Shown piece after piece: positions 14,110 to 22,303 of a DNA stretch of 29,640 nt. The position numbers were made by a program, and so were the translations under genes. The stretch is from an uncultured Campylobacter sp. (GTDB lineage: Bacteria; Campylobacterota; Campylobacteria; Campylobacterales; Campylobacteraceae), in the NCBI RefSeq assembly GCF_905372745.1, contig NZ_CAJPQR010000028.1:1-29640 (forward strand), in the 5' to 3' direction. The notes under the pieces were generated by a model. It had not been told where the DNA came from. It was given only the letters and a program-made list of their open reading frames with translations, and did no database searches. Position 1 is the stretch's first letter, and each line of letters opens with the position of its first letter.

Positions 14110-16398
14110 ATGGATACTTCGAGGCGAAATTTCTTAAAAGCGTCCACCGCCACGGGCTTGCTTGCGATGACGTATGCGCCGGGCACCCTGGGCGCGATCG
14201 GCGCTAAAGCGCTAGAAGGCGGCGACAGAAGCGTATTTAGCTTTTGCGAGATGTGCTCTTCTCGCTGTCCTATCGAGGCCAAGGTCGTAGACGGTAAAAA
14301 CGTCTTCATCCAAGGCAACGGCAAGGTAAGCGGCACGGCGACTTCCGTGTGTGCAAGGGGCGGCAGCGGGCATAACCAGCTCTACGATCCGCAGCGTATC
14401 GTAAAACCCCTCATCAGAGTAGGCGAGCGCGGCGAAAACAAATGGCGCGAGGCAAGCTGGGATGAGGCGCTTGATCTTGTGGCTAAGAAAATGCTAGAAA
14501 TCAAGGAAAAATACGGTCCCGAGAGCTTTGTGTTTACGGCAAAATCAAGCCAAACGCACAAGCTAATGACGACCTTTGCCAGCTCATACGGCTCACCTAA
14601 TTGCTTCTCGCACCTATCCTGTTGTCCCGTGACTTATCAGATGGTTTGTACGCATATGTACGGCGATGCGAAGTTAAAAAGAGACTTCGCCAACGCAAAA
14701 TACGTCGTAAATTTCGGGCACAATCTCTTTGAAGGCATCGTCATCGCCGACGCTAAAAAACTGGCTAAGATGGCTGCTAAAGAAGATACGAAGCTGTTAG
14801 TTTTAGATCCACGCTTTAGCGTCGTGGCCTCAAAAGCCGACGAGTGGCTACCGGTAAAACCGGGAACCGATTTGGCCTTCGTTTTGGCGCTCATCCATAC
14901 GTGGATAAAAAACGACACCTACGATAAAGAATTTATAGAAAAATTTACGATTGGATTTGATAAAGTCGTAGAAGCGACTAAAGATACGACGCCCGCATGG
15001 CAAGAAAAGATCACGGGAATACCTGCAAAAACGGTTGAGCGAATCGCTGGCGAAATCTGGAAAGCCACACCTAAAGTCATCATCGACTTCGGCCACAACA
15101 CGACTACTACTAGAGCCGAATACATCCGCACTAGAGCCATAATGACCGCAAACGCGATGATGGGCAACTGGGAGAAAAAGGGCGGAATTTTCGGCGGCAA
15201 GAACGCTAAATTTTACAACAAGCTAGTAGGCGAGGAGCTAATCCCCGAGATCACGAACCCGGACGCCGCGATAAAAGTACCAAAAACTCCTAGGATAGAC
15301 GGCGCCGGCGAGGACGGGCCAAATAAATTCGTCGGCAGGAGTCACGGCGTTTTGATGCAAATTCCGCAAGCTATACTAAGCGAAAAGCCTTATCCCGTAA
15401 AAGGCTGGTTTAGCATAAGGTTTAACCACCCGATCAACGTCGCAGGTACGCAAACTACGATAGAAAGCCTTAAAAAACTTGATTTTATCGTGTGCTCGGA
15501 TATTTATATGAGCGATTTTGCGATATGGGCGGACGTGATACTGCCTGAGAGTACTTACCTTGAGCGCGACGAAGGCATCGAGGATAAATCAGGACTAAAA
15601 CCCGCGTATATGATAAGAAATAAGGTCATAGATCCCGTCGGCGATACTAAAAACGGCTACGATATCTTTAGGGAGTTAGCCCGCAGGATGAAAATAGACG
15701 AGCTATATACTTCAAATACGATGGACGAGTGGCGAATGCGACAAGTAAAGGGAAACGCCGAGCTTTTAGCAAAGCTGGTTAAAGACGGCTACGTCACGTG
15801 GAAGGTACCGGGGATTTTGTTTAGAGAAAAAGATAGCGTAAAAGAATTTACTAAAAAATTTCCTAGCGCGGCGCAGTTTGTCGGCGAAGACGGGCTGATG
15901 GAGTCGCAGGTAAAATTTAAAACCGATAGCGGCAAAATAGAGCTTTTTAGCGAAAAAGTGGAAAAACAGTTTCCCGGATACGGCTGTCTAAATTCCGAGG
16001 GCATGGACGTATTTTTCGGCGAGGAGCTTTGTCTAATGAGCGGCAAAACGCCGATACATACCAACGGACACACGCAAAACGTCGAATTTTTAAACGACTT
16101 GATGAGTAGCGCGCCCGTTTGGATACATCCTAATACCGCGAAAAAATACGGGCTAAAAGACGGCGACAAAATAACCCTTCAAAGCAAAACCGCGAAGGAA
16201 AAGGCAAACGTGATGCTGACTGAAGGCATCAGAGAGGATACGCTTTTCGTCTATCACGGTTTCGGCCACGAAAGCGCGGGACTAAAGCGCACGAACGGCG
16301 TAGGAACGAATCAAAGCAAGCTGCTAGATCCTACCGTGATCGGCCCCGTGGCTTCTACTATGGTGCGAAACGTCGGCGTCAAGATAATAAAAGCGTAA
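14110..16398 (+). CDS. psrA: polysulfide/thiosulfate reductase molybdopterin subunit
   Basis: The catalytic subunit of a quinol-linked polysulfide (or thiosulfate) reductase, 762 residues, a usual PsrA/PhsA length. A Tat signal (SRRNFLKASTATGLLAM, residues 4-20) shows export in folded form. A [4Fe-4S] site is formed by C46, C49, C53 and C81; the SHLSCCP motif with C171/C172 supplies the likely molybdenum ligand; the C-terminal domain (from about 640) is the molybdopterin dinucleotide-binding barrel (ACLMSGKTPIHTNGHTQN-like region, here GEELCLMSGKTPIHTNGHTQ). It is followed by a four-cluster Fe-S subunit and an NrfD-type anchor, the PsrABC layout of Wolinella, rather than the haem-type PhsC of Salmonella. 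This favours polysulfide reductase, but thiosulfate or another sulfur substrate cannot be excluded from sequence. The ATG has AAAGGGAG upstream. Confidence 0.9.
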   Translation: MDTSRRNFLKASTATGLLAMTYAPGTLGAIGAKALEGGDRSVFSFCEMCSSRCPIEAKVVDGKNVFIQGNGKVSGTATSVCARGGSGHNQLYDPQRIVKPLIRVGERGENKWREASWDEALDLVAKKMLEIKEKYGPESFVFTAKSSQTHKLMTTFASSYGSPNCFSHLSCCPVTYQMVCTHMYGDAKLKRDFANAKYVVNFGHNLFEGIVIADAKKLAKMAAKEDTKLLVLDPRFSVVASKADEWLPVKPGTDLAFVLALIHTWIKNDTYDKEFIEKFTIGFDKVVEATKDTTPAWQEKITGIPAKTVERIAGEIWKATPKVIIDFGHNTTTTRAEYIRTRAIMTANAMMGNWEKKGGIFGGKNAKFYNKLVGEELIPEITNPDAAIKVPKTPRIDGAGEDGPNKFVGRSHGVLMQIPQAILSEKPYPVKGWFSIRFNHPINVAGTQTTIESLKKLDFIVCSDIYMSDFAIWADVILPESTYLERDEGIEDKSGLKPAYMIRNKVIDPVGDTKNGYDIFRELARRMKIDELYTSNTMDEWRMRQVKGNAELLAKLVKDGYVTWKVPGILFREKDSVKEFTKKFPSAAQFVGEDGLMESQVKFKTDSGKIELFSEKVEKQFPGYGCLNSEGMDVFFGEELCLMSGKTPIHTNGHTQNVEFLNDLMSSAPVWIHPNTAKKYGLKDGDKITLQSKTAKEKANVMLTEGIREDTLFVYHGFGHESAGLKRTNGVGTNQSKLLDPTVIGPVASTMVRNVGVKIIKA

Positions 16399-16408
16399 AG
16401 GAAAAAAG

Positions 16409-16978
16409 ATGAAAAAAGCGTATAGAATGATACATGACGAAAACCTCTGCATAGGCTGCCAAGCGTGCTCGGTGGCTTGCAGGAGCGAAAACGAAGTGCC
16501 TAGAGGCGTTTTTAGACTTCAAGTCCATTCGCAGATAAAGGGCAAATTTCCAAATTTAAAAACCGACTTTAGCAGACATAGCTGCGTGATGTGCGAGGAC
16601 GCTCCGTGCGTGACTGTTTGCCCTACGGGAGCTAGCTTTCAGACGGCGGAGGGCATCGTGCTGCTAGACCACTCTACCTGCGTATCTTGCAAATACTGCA
16701 TCCTGGCCTGTCCTTACGACGCTCGCTACGTCGAGCCGAAAACCGGCGAGATAGGCAAATGTACGTTTTGCTTTGAGACTAGAGTGAGCATTGGCGAGCA
16801 GCCTGCGTGCGTAACCGTTTGTCCGACCGATGCTTTGGCATTCGGCGATATAAACGATCCAAGCAGCGAAGCAAGTAAAATTTTAAAGAATAAAGCTCAC
16901 TACTATCCTAAAGCCGAGCTTAAAACCAAACCGAAGCTTGCTATGATAGCTAACCGCAAAGGAGGAAGCCATGAATAA
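16409..16978 (+). CDS. psrB: polysulfide reductase four-cluster iron-sulfur subunit
   Basis: A 189-residue ferredoxin-like electron-transfer subunit, the length typical for PsrB. Sixteen cysteines fall in four groups: CIGCQACSVAC, CVMCEDAPCVTVC, CVSCKYCILAC, and CTFC with a later CVTVC. This is the DMSO-reductase-type arrangement for four [4Fe-4S] clusters that wire the membrane anchor to PsrA. It has no signal peptide and would be exported with PsrA through the Tat route. It starts ten bases after psrA behind AAGGAAAAA, and its last codons overlap psrC by eight bases. Confidence 0.93.
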   Translation: MKKAYRMIHDENLCIGCQACSVACRSENEVPRGVFRLQVHSQIKGKFPNLKTDFSRHSCVMCEDAPCVTVCPTGASFQTAEGIVLLDHSTCVSCKYCILACPYDARYVEPKTGEIGKCTFCFETRVSIGEQPACVTVCPTDALAFGDINDPSSEASKILKNKAHYYPKAELKTKPKLAMIANRKGGSHE

Positions 16979-17942
16979 TATGTGGGGAAGCGTAGCGCAA
17001 TATAATGAAATTTACTGGCCATGGCCGATAGCGGTTTATCTATTTTTGGCGGGTTTGTCCGCAGGCGCGATGATGGTTGCGTTGCTAGTTAAGTGGAACT
17101 ACCACAAAAAACAAGACGGCAGCATCTGGGACGCGATGGTAAAGGCGGGCGCTCTAGTGGCTCCTATAACGATTACCGTGGGCCTTGCGCTTTTGGTGCT
17201 TGACCTTGGCAAACCGCTTAGTTTTTACTGGATTTTGATTAAGTATAACTTCGGTTCGGTTATGTCTATCGGCGTTGCGCTACTGCTGCTTTATACGCCG
17301 CTAGCTTACCTTTTTGCGGTGATTATTTTCGAAGAAGAGATAGAAAAGTATAAAATTCTAGCGATTTTACGTCCTATTTCTAGGCTGATTCGCTCTTTCG
17401 CACCGCTTTCAAAGATAGTCGAGATGGCGCTTTTTGGCCTTGCTATCGGCGTAGGTATATATACGGGCTTTTTGCTTAGCGCGATTACGAAGCTTCCGCT
17501 TTGGAATACGCCTATTCTGCCGATTTTGTTCCTAACATCAGGCTTTAGCTCGGGCGTAGCGACAAACATCTTGGTCGGACTTTTGTGCTTCAAGCACCTT
17601 CTTAACGAAGACAACGTGAAGTATCTTTTGGTTATGGACTTGCGCGCCGTGCTTTTCGAGATACCGCTTATAGCTATACTATTTTTGGGCTTGTATTTCG
17701 AGGGCGGAGCTAGCGCGGTCGCCGCAAAACAAGCTCTAAGCACTGGACAATACGCGCTAATCTTTTGGATAGGCGTTGTAGGTATCGGACTTTTAACGCC
17801 TATCACCATAGCGCTAACGGCTCTAAAAAATCACGCGTATAGAGTGGGCTACATCATAGCAAACTCTCTTGTAGTTATCTGCGGCGTCGTGATGCTAAGA
17901 TACTACATCGTTTATGCGGGTCAAGTTTTCACGGGCGCGTGA
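16971..17942 (+). CDS. psrC: NrfD/PsrC-type quinol-oxidising membrane anchor
   Basis: A 323-residue integral membrane protein of the NrfD/PsrC family, with about eight hydrophobic spans (WPWPIAVYLFLAGLSAGAMMV at the first). The PIAVYLFLAGLSAG segment and LDLGKPLSFYWILI are the family landmarks. It contains no haem-ligand pattern; it would take electrons from menaquinol and pass them to PsrB. Length is close to Wolinella PsrC. The ATG at 16971 overlaps the psrB end and has a very strong AAAGGAGG site, so the subunits are made together. A strong intrinsic terminator follows 25 bases later. Confidence 0.93.
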   Translation: MNNMWGSVAQYNEIYWPWPIAVYLFLAGLSAGAMMVALLVKWNYHKKQDGSIWDAMVKAGALVAPITITVGLALLVLDLGKPLSFYWILIKYNFGSVMSIGVALLLLYTPLAYLFAVIIFEEEIEKYKILAILRPISRLIRSFAPLSKIVEMALFGLAIGVGIYTGFLLSAITKLPLWNTPILPILFLTSGFSSGVATNILVGLLCFKHLLNEDNVKYLLVMDLRAVLFEIPLIAILFLGLYFEGGASAVAAKQALSTGQYALIFWIGVVGIGLLTPITIALTALKNHAYRVGYIIANSLVVICGVVMLRYYIVYAGQVFTGA

Positions 17943-17966
17943 AATTTAGACTAAACTAGACGCACT

Positions 17967-17995
17967 AGGCTCGGTAAACTCGCCGAGCCTTTTTT
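17967..17995 (+). terminator. strong intrinsic terminator of psrABC
   Basis: AGGCTCGG (17967-17974) pairs perfectly with CCGAGCCT (17983-17990) across an eight-base loop and is followed by a run of T (17990-17995). It ends the psrABC transcript, so the regulatory genes downstream need their own promoter. Confidence 0.9.
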
Positions 17996-18037
17996 AAATT
18001 CAGACGATCCAAAATCATTTTTAGCTATCATCTCCCT

Positions 18038-18043
18038 TAAAAT
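18038..18043 (+). promoter_or_regulatory. candidate -10 box of the two-component operon
   Basis: TAAAAT in CCTTAAAATATTG lies 25 bases before the response-regulator ATG, after the psrABC terminator. A one-base change from TATAAT and plausible spacing support it; a second TAAAAT at 18051 is too close to the start codon. Confidence 0.35.
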
Positions 18044-18067
18044 ATTGCGATAAAATTCGGAGAATTT

Positions 18068-18736
18068 ATGAAAATTTTACTGCTTGAAGACGACTTCGTA
18101 TATCGTGAGAGCGTTAGCGAATACCTGGAAAGCCTGGGCTACGAGGTGGATGAGGCGCCAGACGGCAAAGTAGCCTGCGATAAGATAGCGGCGGGCTTTT
18201 ATCACCTGCTGATCCTTGATATCAAGGTTCCGCATATCAGCGGACACGAGGTGATAAAATACGCCAAAGATATCGGCTGTGAAACACCCATAATGATAAT
18301 GACCTCGCTCGTGGATATAGACGATATGGCTGTCGGATACGAGCTGGGCTGTAACGAGTATCTAAAAAAGCCCTTTGAGCTAGCCGAGCTAAAATTTAGA
18401 GTAAACGAGCTAATGCGAAAATATCACGGCAGAGACGATAAAAACTTGATCGCGATCGATGAAAACTTTAGCCTCGATACCGCCAAAAAACGGCTAAAAT
18501 TTAAAGGCAAGCCGGTTGAGCTAAGTACGAGAGAATTCGACATCATCGAGTGCTTGCTGTTTCATAAAAACAGCTTCGTAGGTATCGAAAGGCTGCGAGC
18601 CGAGGTGTGGAACGACAAGGAGATCGACCCCGCCGACGTACGCATGCATATACTAAAAATCCGTCAAAAAACGACTCCCGAGTTTATAAAATCATCGCGC
18701 GGACTAGGCTACAAAATAGATGTTTCAAAATCTTAA
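18068..18736 (+). CDS. OmpR-family response regulator
   Basis: A 222-residue two-domain regulator. The receiver (1-115) has the acidic pair Asp8/Asp9, phospho-acceptor Asp51 (LLILDIKVP), Thr79 and Lys101 (LKKPF), so it looks fully functional. Residues from about 128 form an OmpR/PhoB winged helix, with LSTREFDIIECLL, the recognition-helix region DPADVRMHILKIRQK and the closing SRGLGYKI wing. It overlaps the downstream kinase by 17 bases, so they are a cognate pair. Being directly after psrABC, the operon's own promoter is the first candidate target, but this is inference. A GGAG site precedes the ATG. Confidence 0.93.
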   Translation: MKILLLEDDFVYRESVSEYLESLGYEVDEAPDGKVACDKIAAGFYHLLILDIKVPHISGHEVIKYAKDIGCETPIMIMTSLVDIDDMAVGYELGCNEYLKKPFELAELKFRVNELMRKYHGRDDKNLIAIDENFSLDTAKKRLKFKGKPVELSTREFDIIECLLFHKNSFVGIERLRAEVWNDKEIDPADVRMHILKIRQKTTPEFIKSSRGLGYKIDVSKS

Positions 18737-19844
18737 AATCCCTGTTTTAGCCACTTTTATCATCATGGCTTTGTTTATATTTCAAAGCTACGAGATTATA
18801 AATTTAAGCTCCAAAGACGAATACTCGAAAAATATGTTCGAGTTGCTGGAGTACGAGGGCAAAATCCGCAAAGCGCTCGATAAAAACGAGACTTTGCCTA
18901 TTTCGCTCACCTATAGATACGGCGTTTTTGATCTCAAGGAAAAGCAGATCGTCTCAAATTTAGACGCGCGCCCGAGCGATTTAAAATTTATCACCCGTCA
19001 AGAAAACGGCTATCTTTTTTACAAGACCTATTTTAGCGCGGACGGCGAGTTTTATTATCTCGTGCTAGCTAAAAAGCAAAACGCGGCTAGGATTTTATTC
19101 GTTACGGCTCTAACTCTAGCGTTTGCGCTCGTGGTCGTATTTTTCGCGCTTTATCTGTCGTTTGTTAGCGGGATAAAGCCGTATAAAGACGCTAAAAAAT
19201 ATATGAATAACTTTTTTAACGACGCGATGCACGAGCTAAAAACGCCGCTGGGCATCATCGGCATAAACCTTGAGATGCTGGGTCTTGATAACAAATACGT
19301 CACCCGCATGCGCTCGGCCCTAAAGCAAATGCAAGTTACATACGAGGACACCGAGTACTACATCAAGCGCGGGTATATTTTATTTCCGCCCGAGATTTTA
19401 AATTTGAGCGAATTTTGCCTCGAGCGAGCGCGGTATATGCGCGGTATCGCGATGGCGAAAAATATCAAAATTTACGACTTCGTCGAGCCTGATTTGCAAA
19501 TTTTCATGAGCAAGATAGAGGCGGGCAGACTGATCGATAACAACCTAAGTAACGCCGTAAAATATAGCCGCGAAGGAGGGATAATAAATTTACGTCTTTT
19601 TGAAAAAAGCGGCAAAATCGTGCTCGTAGTCGAGGACGAGGGCGAAGGCATAAAAGACACGAGTAAAATTTGGAAACGCTACGTTAGAGACGAGGGCGTG
19701 CAGGGCGGCTTTGGCCTTGGGCTAAACATAGTGCAAAGCATCTGCGTGAAAAACGGCGTAGAGTACGGCGTGAAAAGCGAACTGGGCAAAGGCAGCGTCT
19801 TTACCTACAAATTTTCGCCGTACTCAAAAAGCCTGCTTGACTAA
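18720..19844 (+). CDS. sensor histidine kinase, partner of the upstream regulator
   Basis: A 374-residue membrane kinase. Membrane spans at about 9-27 and 129-152 enclose a periplasmic sensor of about 100 residues that contains no cysteine and matches no domain I recognise. The dimerisation box has His171 in NDAMHELKTPLG; the ATPase part shows the N box DNNLSNAVKYS (about 273-283), G1 box VVEDEGEGI and G2 box GGFGLGLNIVQS. All catalytic motifs are intact, and no HAMP domain is obvious. The ATG lies inside the regulator gene. Its stop codon overlaps by four bases (CTAA) with the stop of the converging Cache-like gene, so the two transcripts overlap at their ends. The signal sensed is unknown. 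Confidence 0.92.
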   Translation: MFQNLKIPVLATFIIMALFIFQSYEIINLSSKDEYSKNMFELLEYEGKIRKALDKNETLPISLTYRYGVFDLKEKQIVSNLDARPSDLKFITRQENGYLFYKTYFSADGEFYYLVLAKKQNAARILFVTALTLAFALVVVFFALYLSFVSGIKPYKDAKKYMNNFFNDAMHELKTPLGIIGINLEMLGLDNKYVTRMRSALKQMQVTYEDTEYYIKRGYILFPPEILNLSEFCLERARYMRGIAMAKNIKIYDFVEPDLQIFMSKIEAGRLIDNNLSNAVKYSREGGIINLRLFEKSGKIVLVVEDEGEGIKDTSKIWKRYVRDEGVQGGFGLGLNIVQSICVKNGVEYGVKSELGKGSVFTYKFSPYSKSLLD

Positions 19845-20692
19845 TCAAACCAAACGCTAAGCTTTGCTAAATTTCGCTCCTTTGAGTCGGAGTTAAAATA
19901 AATCACGAAATATCCCACTCGCTCGCCCTTTGCGTCGTTCATCGGCTGTACGGTAAAGGCGTGCGAATCCGTCTGATAAAATCCGCCGCTTTTAAATTTG
20001 ATATCTTTTAGCATCGGCAAGACGTTTAAATTCGCGTAGCTTTTATTTACGAAATGAAAGCCTTCTATGATGCCCTCGTCGCTGCTGTTTTGATAGGGCA
20101 GATCGCCGCCTGCATCGAGCAATACGAAAAGATCAAGCCCTTGCTGCGAGAAAAAGTCGCTCAAATGCTTAAAATCAAGTAGTACTTCGATACTTCCCAG
20201 CATCTTTTTATCCTCAAATATCGGCGCGACCGACCTAATGAAAACTCCCGCGCGACCGACCTCGATGCCTGCGGCTACGCCGTTTTTGGCCTCGGCTAGC
20301 AGGTGGCGAAAGTTCGTTAGATCGTCGTTATACATCGGTATCCAGCTCCTAGCAAAGCTCCTCATTTCGGGCGTGTGGATGTGAAATTTTGCATTTTCGT
20401 AGATCGGCACCTTGCTTAGCGTTTTGGTAAATTCGCCAAGCGTCTCTAGGCACATTTGGCGGTCGTTTTGGCTCATGCATTTTTTCACGTACTCGTTTTG
20501 CGCTAGTAGCGCCGCCACCGTCATCGCGGAGAGTTTTTCCTCTTCGATATTTTTATTTAAAATTTGTGTTTGGAAGTCGAGAAATTTTTTGATATTTTCC
20601 GTCTGCGTCTGCTCGTCCCAGCGCGCCTTATAAACCGCCAAAACGCCTGCTACTACGATGATTGCGAGCGTTAGAAGTATTTTTTTATTCAC
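19841..20692 (-). CDS. free-standing membrane-anchored Cache-like sensory protein
   Basis: A 283-residue protein with one N-terminal hydrophobic segment (about 4-21) and a periplasmic domain resembling the double-Cache sensors of Campylobacter chemoreceptors and kinases: a long helix (about 25-70), then RSWIPMYNDDLTNFRHLLAEA, then EVGRAGVFIRSVAPIFEDKKMLGSIEVLLDF, the pattern of the membrane-distal ligand pocket. It ends soon after the sensory domain (FVIYFNSDSKERN), with no second span and no signalling output domain. It is not obviously truncated, as the domain seems complete. The start is a GTG overlapping the last codons of the HIT gene by eight bases. It converges on the sensor kinase, so it may deliver ligand information to that kinase or to a chemoreceptor; this is inference. 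Confidence 0.8.
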   Translation of the reverse strand: MNKKILLTLAIIVVAGVLAVYKARWDEQTQTENIKKFLDFQTQILNKNIEEEKLSAMTVAALLAQNEYVKKCMSQNDRQMCLETLGEFTKTLSKVPIYENAKFHIHTPEMRSFARSWIPMYNDDLTNFRHLLAEAKNGVAAGIEVGRAGVFIRSVAPIFEDKKMLGSIEVLLDFKHLSDFFSQQGLDLFVLLDAGGDLPYQNSSDEGIIEGFHFVNKSYANLNVLPMLKDIKFKSGGFYQTDSHAFTVQPMNDAKGERVGYFVIYFNSDSKERNLAKLSVWFD

Positions 20693-21056
20693 GCTTTTTG
20701 CCTAGCTCGCGCGCTAAAATTTGAGAAAATTCGGCAAAACCTGGTAAATTTAGCTCGCCCTCGCGCTGCTTTTTGCCCCACATGGACTCCGGGAAAAAGC
20801 TATCGCTCTCAAACCTCGCCATCACGTGAAAATGTACGCGCGGCACGTAGTTGGCAAAGCTTGCGATGTTTATTTTGGTTGGATTATAAAATTTTCTCAT
20901 TACTTTTTCGGTCGTCAAAACCACTTCAAAAACCCTTTTTTGCGTCGCTTCGTCGCAGTCGGTGAGCTCCTTAAACGGCGTTTTGGTAAAAATTTTTACC
21001 CACGGTATCTCGCTCATTTCCCGCTCGACGAAAATCAGCTCGTCTTCAAAAATCAT
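20685..21056 (-). CDS. HIT-like nucleotide-binding protein, atypical triad
   Basis: A 123-residue histidine-triad-like protein, expected to bind or hydrolyse nucleoside phosphates. The N-terminal MIFEDELIFVEREMSEIPWVKIF and the triad region VPRVHFHVMARF identify it. The first triad histidine is an arginine (R-V-H-F-H-V), while the middle histidine (the usual nucleophile) and the last are kept. An upstream start at 21089 would add 11 residues, but the ATG at 21056 has AAAAGGAG eight to thirteen bases ahead and is preferred. It is followed by the Cache-like gene with an eight-base overlap. Divergent from the Sel1-repeat gene. Confidence 0.8.
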   Translation of the reverse strand: MIFEDELIFVEREMSEIPWVKIFTKTPFKELTDCDEATQKRVFEVVLTTEKVMRKFYNPTKINIASFANYVPRVHFHVMARFESDSFFPESMWGKKQREGELNLPGFAEFSQILARELGKKRE

Positions 21057-21114
21057 TTTACGCTCCTTTTTGATAGCGATTTTAGCCAAATTTGAATTTT
21101 AATCTTTTTAAATT

Positions 21115-21120
21115 TATACT
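21115..21120 (+). promoter_or_regulatory. candidate -10 box of the Sel1-repeat gene
   Basis: TATACT in TTTTTAAATTTATACTTCGG lies 67 bases before the preferred ATG, in a T-rich context. It differs from the consensus at one base. Confidence 0.4.
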
Positions 21121-21186
21121 TCGGACATTTTGGCTTCGGCGCTTTACGGCGGTAAATTTATAAAATTTGAAAGGAAATTTGAGCTT

Positions 21187-22023
21187 ATGAAACGTTTTAT
21201 TTCGCTCATATTTTTTGCGGCGCTGGCTTTTGGCGGCGAGCTGGCCGATCTGCGCGATGAGTGCGAGAGGGGAAATAAGGAGGTTTGTAAGAGTTTGTCA
21301 AACGCGATTAAAAATTTAGAACTCGCTTGCAAGAAAGGCGGCGAGGAAAACGCGATGGCGTGCGCGGGGCTTGGCTATTTTTACGAATCCGACAAAGAAT
21401 TTAAAAAAGCCGTCGCGCGCTACGAAAAGGCCTGCGAGCTAGGCGCGGACAAAGCCTGCGTGTATCTTGGGCTGCTTTATCAAAACGGGCAGGGCGCGAC
21501 GCAAGACCGCGATAAAGCTAACGAGCTTTTTAGACGAGCATGCGAAAAGGACGTCGCCGAGGGGTGCGCGAGCCTGGCGTATAGTTACGGCAAGGGGCTT
21601 GGCGTCTATCCCGACGGCAAAAAGACGAACGAGCTGTTTGCTAAAGCCTGCGAGCTAGGCGAGGAAACGGCGTGCTACAATCTTGGCTTAAGCTACGCGA
21701 TGGGCGACGGAGTGCAAAAGGACGCGGCAAAGGCGGCGCAGATATTTGCGGCCTCTTGCGAGCGCGGATACGTGGGCTCTTGCGCCGATCTTGGGGTTTG
21801 CTATTTTAAGGGCGAGGGCGTGGAAAAAGACTACGAAAGAGCCATTGTGCTTTTTACTAACGCTTGCTCGGGCGCTAGCGCGCTAGCCTGTGCAAATTTA
21901 GGCTTTGCCTACGAAAAAGGCATGGGCGTAGAAAAAAATAAAAACGCCGCCAAAGAACTTTACGATAGAGGTTGCAAGCTCGGAGAATTTAACGCATGCC
22001 AGTATCTAAAAAATTTGCGTTGA
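21187..22023 (+). CDS. secreted Sel1-repeat, cysteine-paired (Hcp-like) protein
   Basis: A 278-residue protein with a signal peptide (MKRFISLIFFAALAFGGEL) and a chain of Sel1-like helical repeats of about 36 residues, such as ACVYLGLLYQNGQGATQDRDKA. Eight pairs of cysteines are spaced seven to eleven residues apart within repeats (for example CELGADKAC and CERGYVGSC). This is the layout of Helicobacter cysteine-rich proteins, in which each repeat is locked by a disulfide in the periplasm or outside the cell. Such proteins are often annotated as beta-lactamase-like, but penicillin-binding function should not be assumed. An upstream TTG at 21130 would lengthen the protein, but the ATG at 21187 starts the signal peptide and has AAGGAAA ahead. 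No operon partner is seen. Confidence 0.9.
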   Translation: MKRFISLIFFAALAFGGELADLRDECERGNKEVCKSLSNAIKNLELACKKGGEENAMACAGLGYFYESDKEFKKAVARYEKACELGADKACVYLGLLYQNGQGATQDRDKANELFRRACEKDVAEGCASLAYSYGKGLGVYPDGKKTNELFAKACELGEETACYNLGLSYAMGDGVQKDAAKAAQIFAASCERGYVGSCADLGVCYFKGEGVEKDYERAIVLFTNACSGASALACANLGFAYEKGMGVEKNKNAAKELYDRGCKLGEFNACQYLKNLR

Positions 22024-22303
22024 GGCAAGTGAGCAAACAAACCTTGTCGTTTTAATTTGAAAATTGCGCACGGCATAGCAGGTAGCTAGAGCATGGCATG
22101 GCGCAAAACTCATCTAAAGTCCGCACCGCTCGTGTGCCGATCTATGCTTGCCACGCCGCCATTTTGGTGATAGTTTTATTTTCAAGCTAACTCAAGTAAG
22201 AAAATAGTTCCGCCATGATCGGTGCTAAAAGTAAAATTTAGCAACAAAATTAAAATAGTGCGGGCGTACAAATCCAAAATAAATTTGACGCTCGCAGCTA
22301 AAT
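22024..22303. other. intergenic stretch, nothing recognised
   Basis: About 280 bases between the converging Sel1 and DUF genes. No gene, clear terminator or RNA was recognised. Composition is mixed and not strongly AT-rich, so a decayed gene is possible. Confidence 0.45.

Noticed and set aside
14110..17942. Formate dehydrogenase or DMSO/nitrate reductase as identity of the molybdenum enzyme
   Set aside because: The subunit lengths, SCCP-type Mo-ligand motif, lack of selenocysteine and NrfD-type anchor fit PsrABC better.
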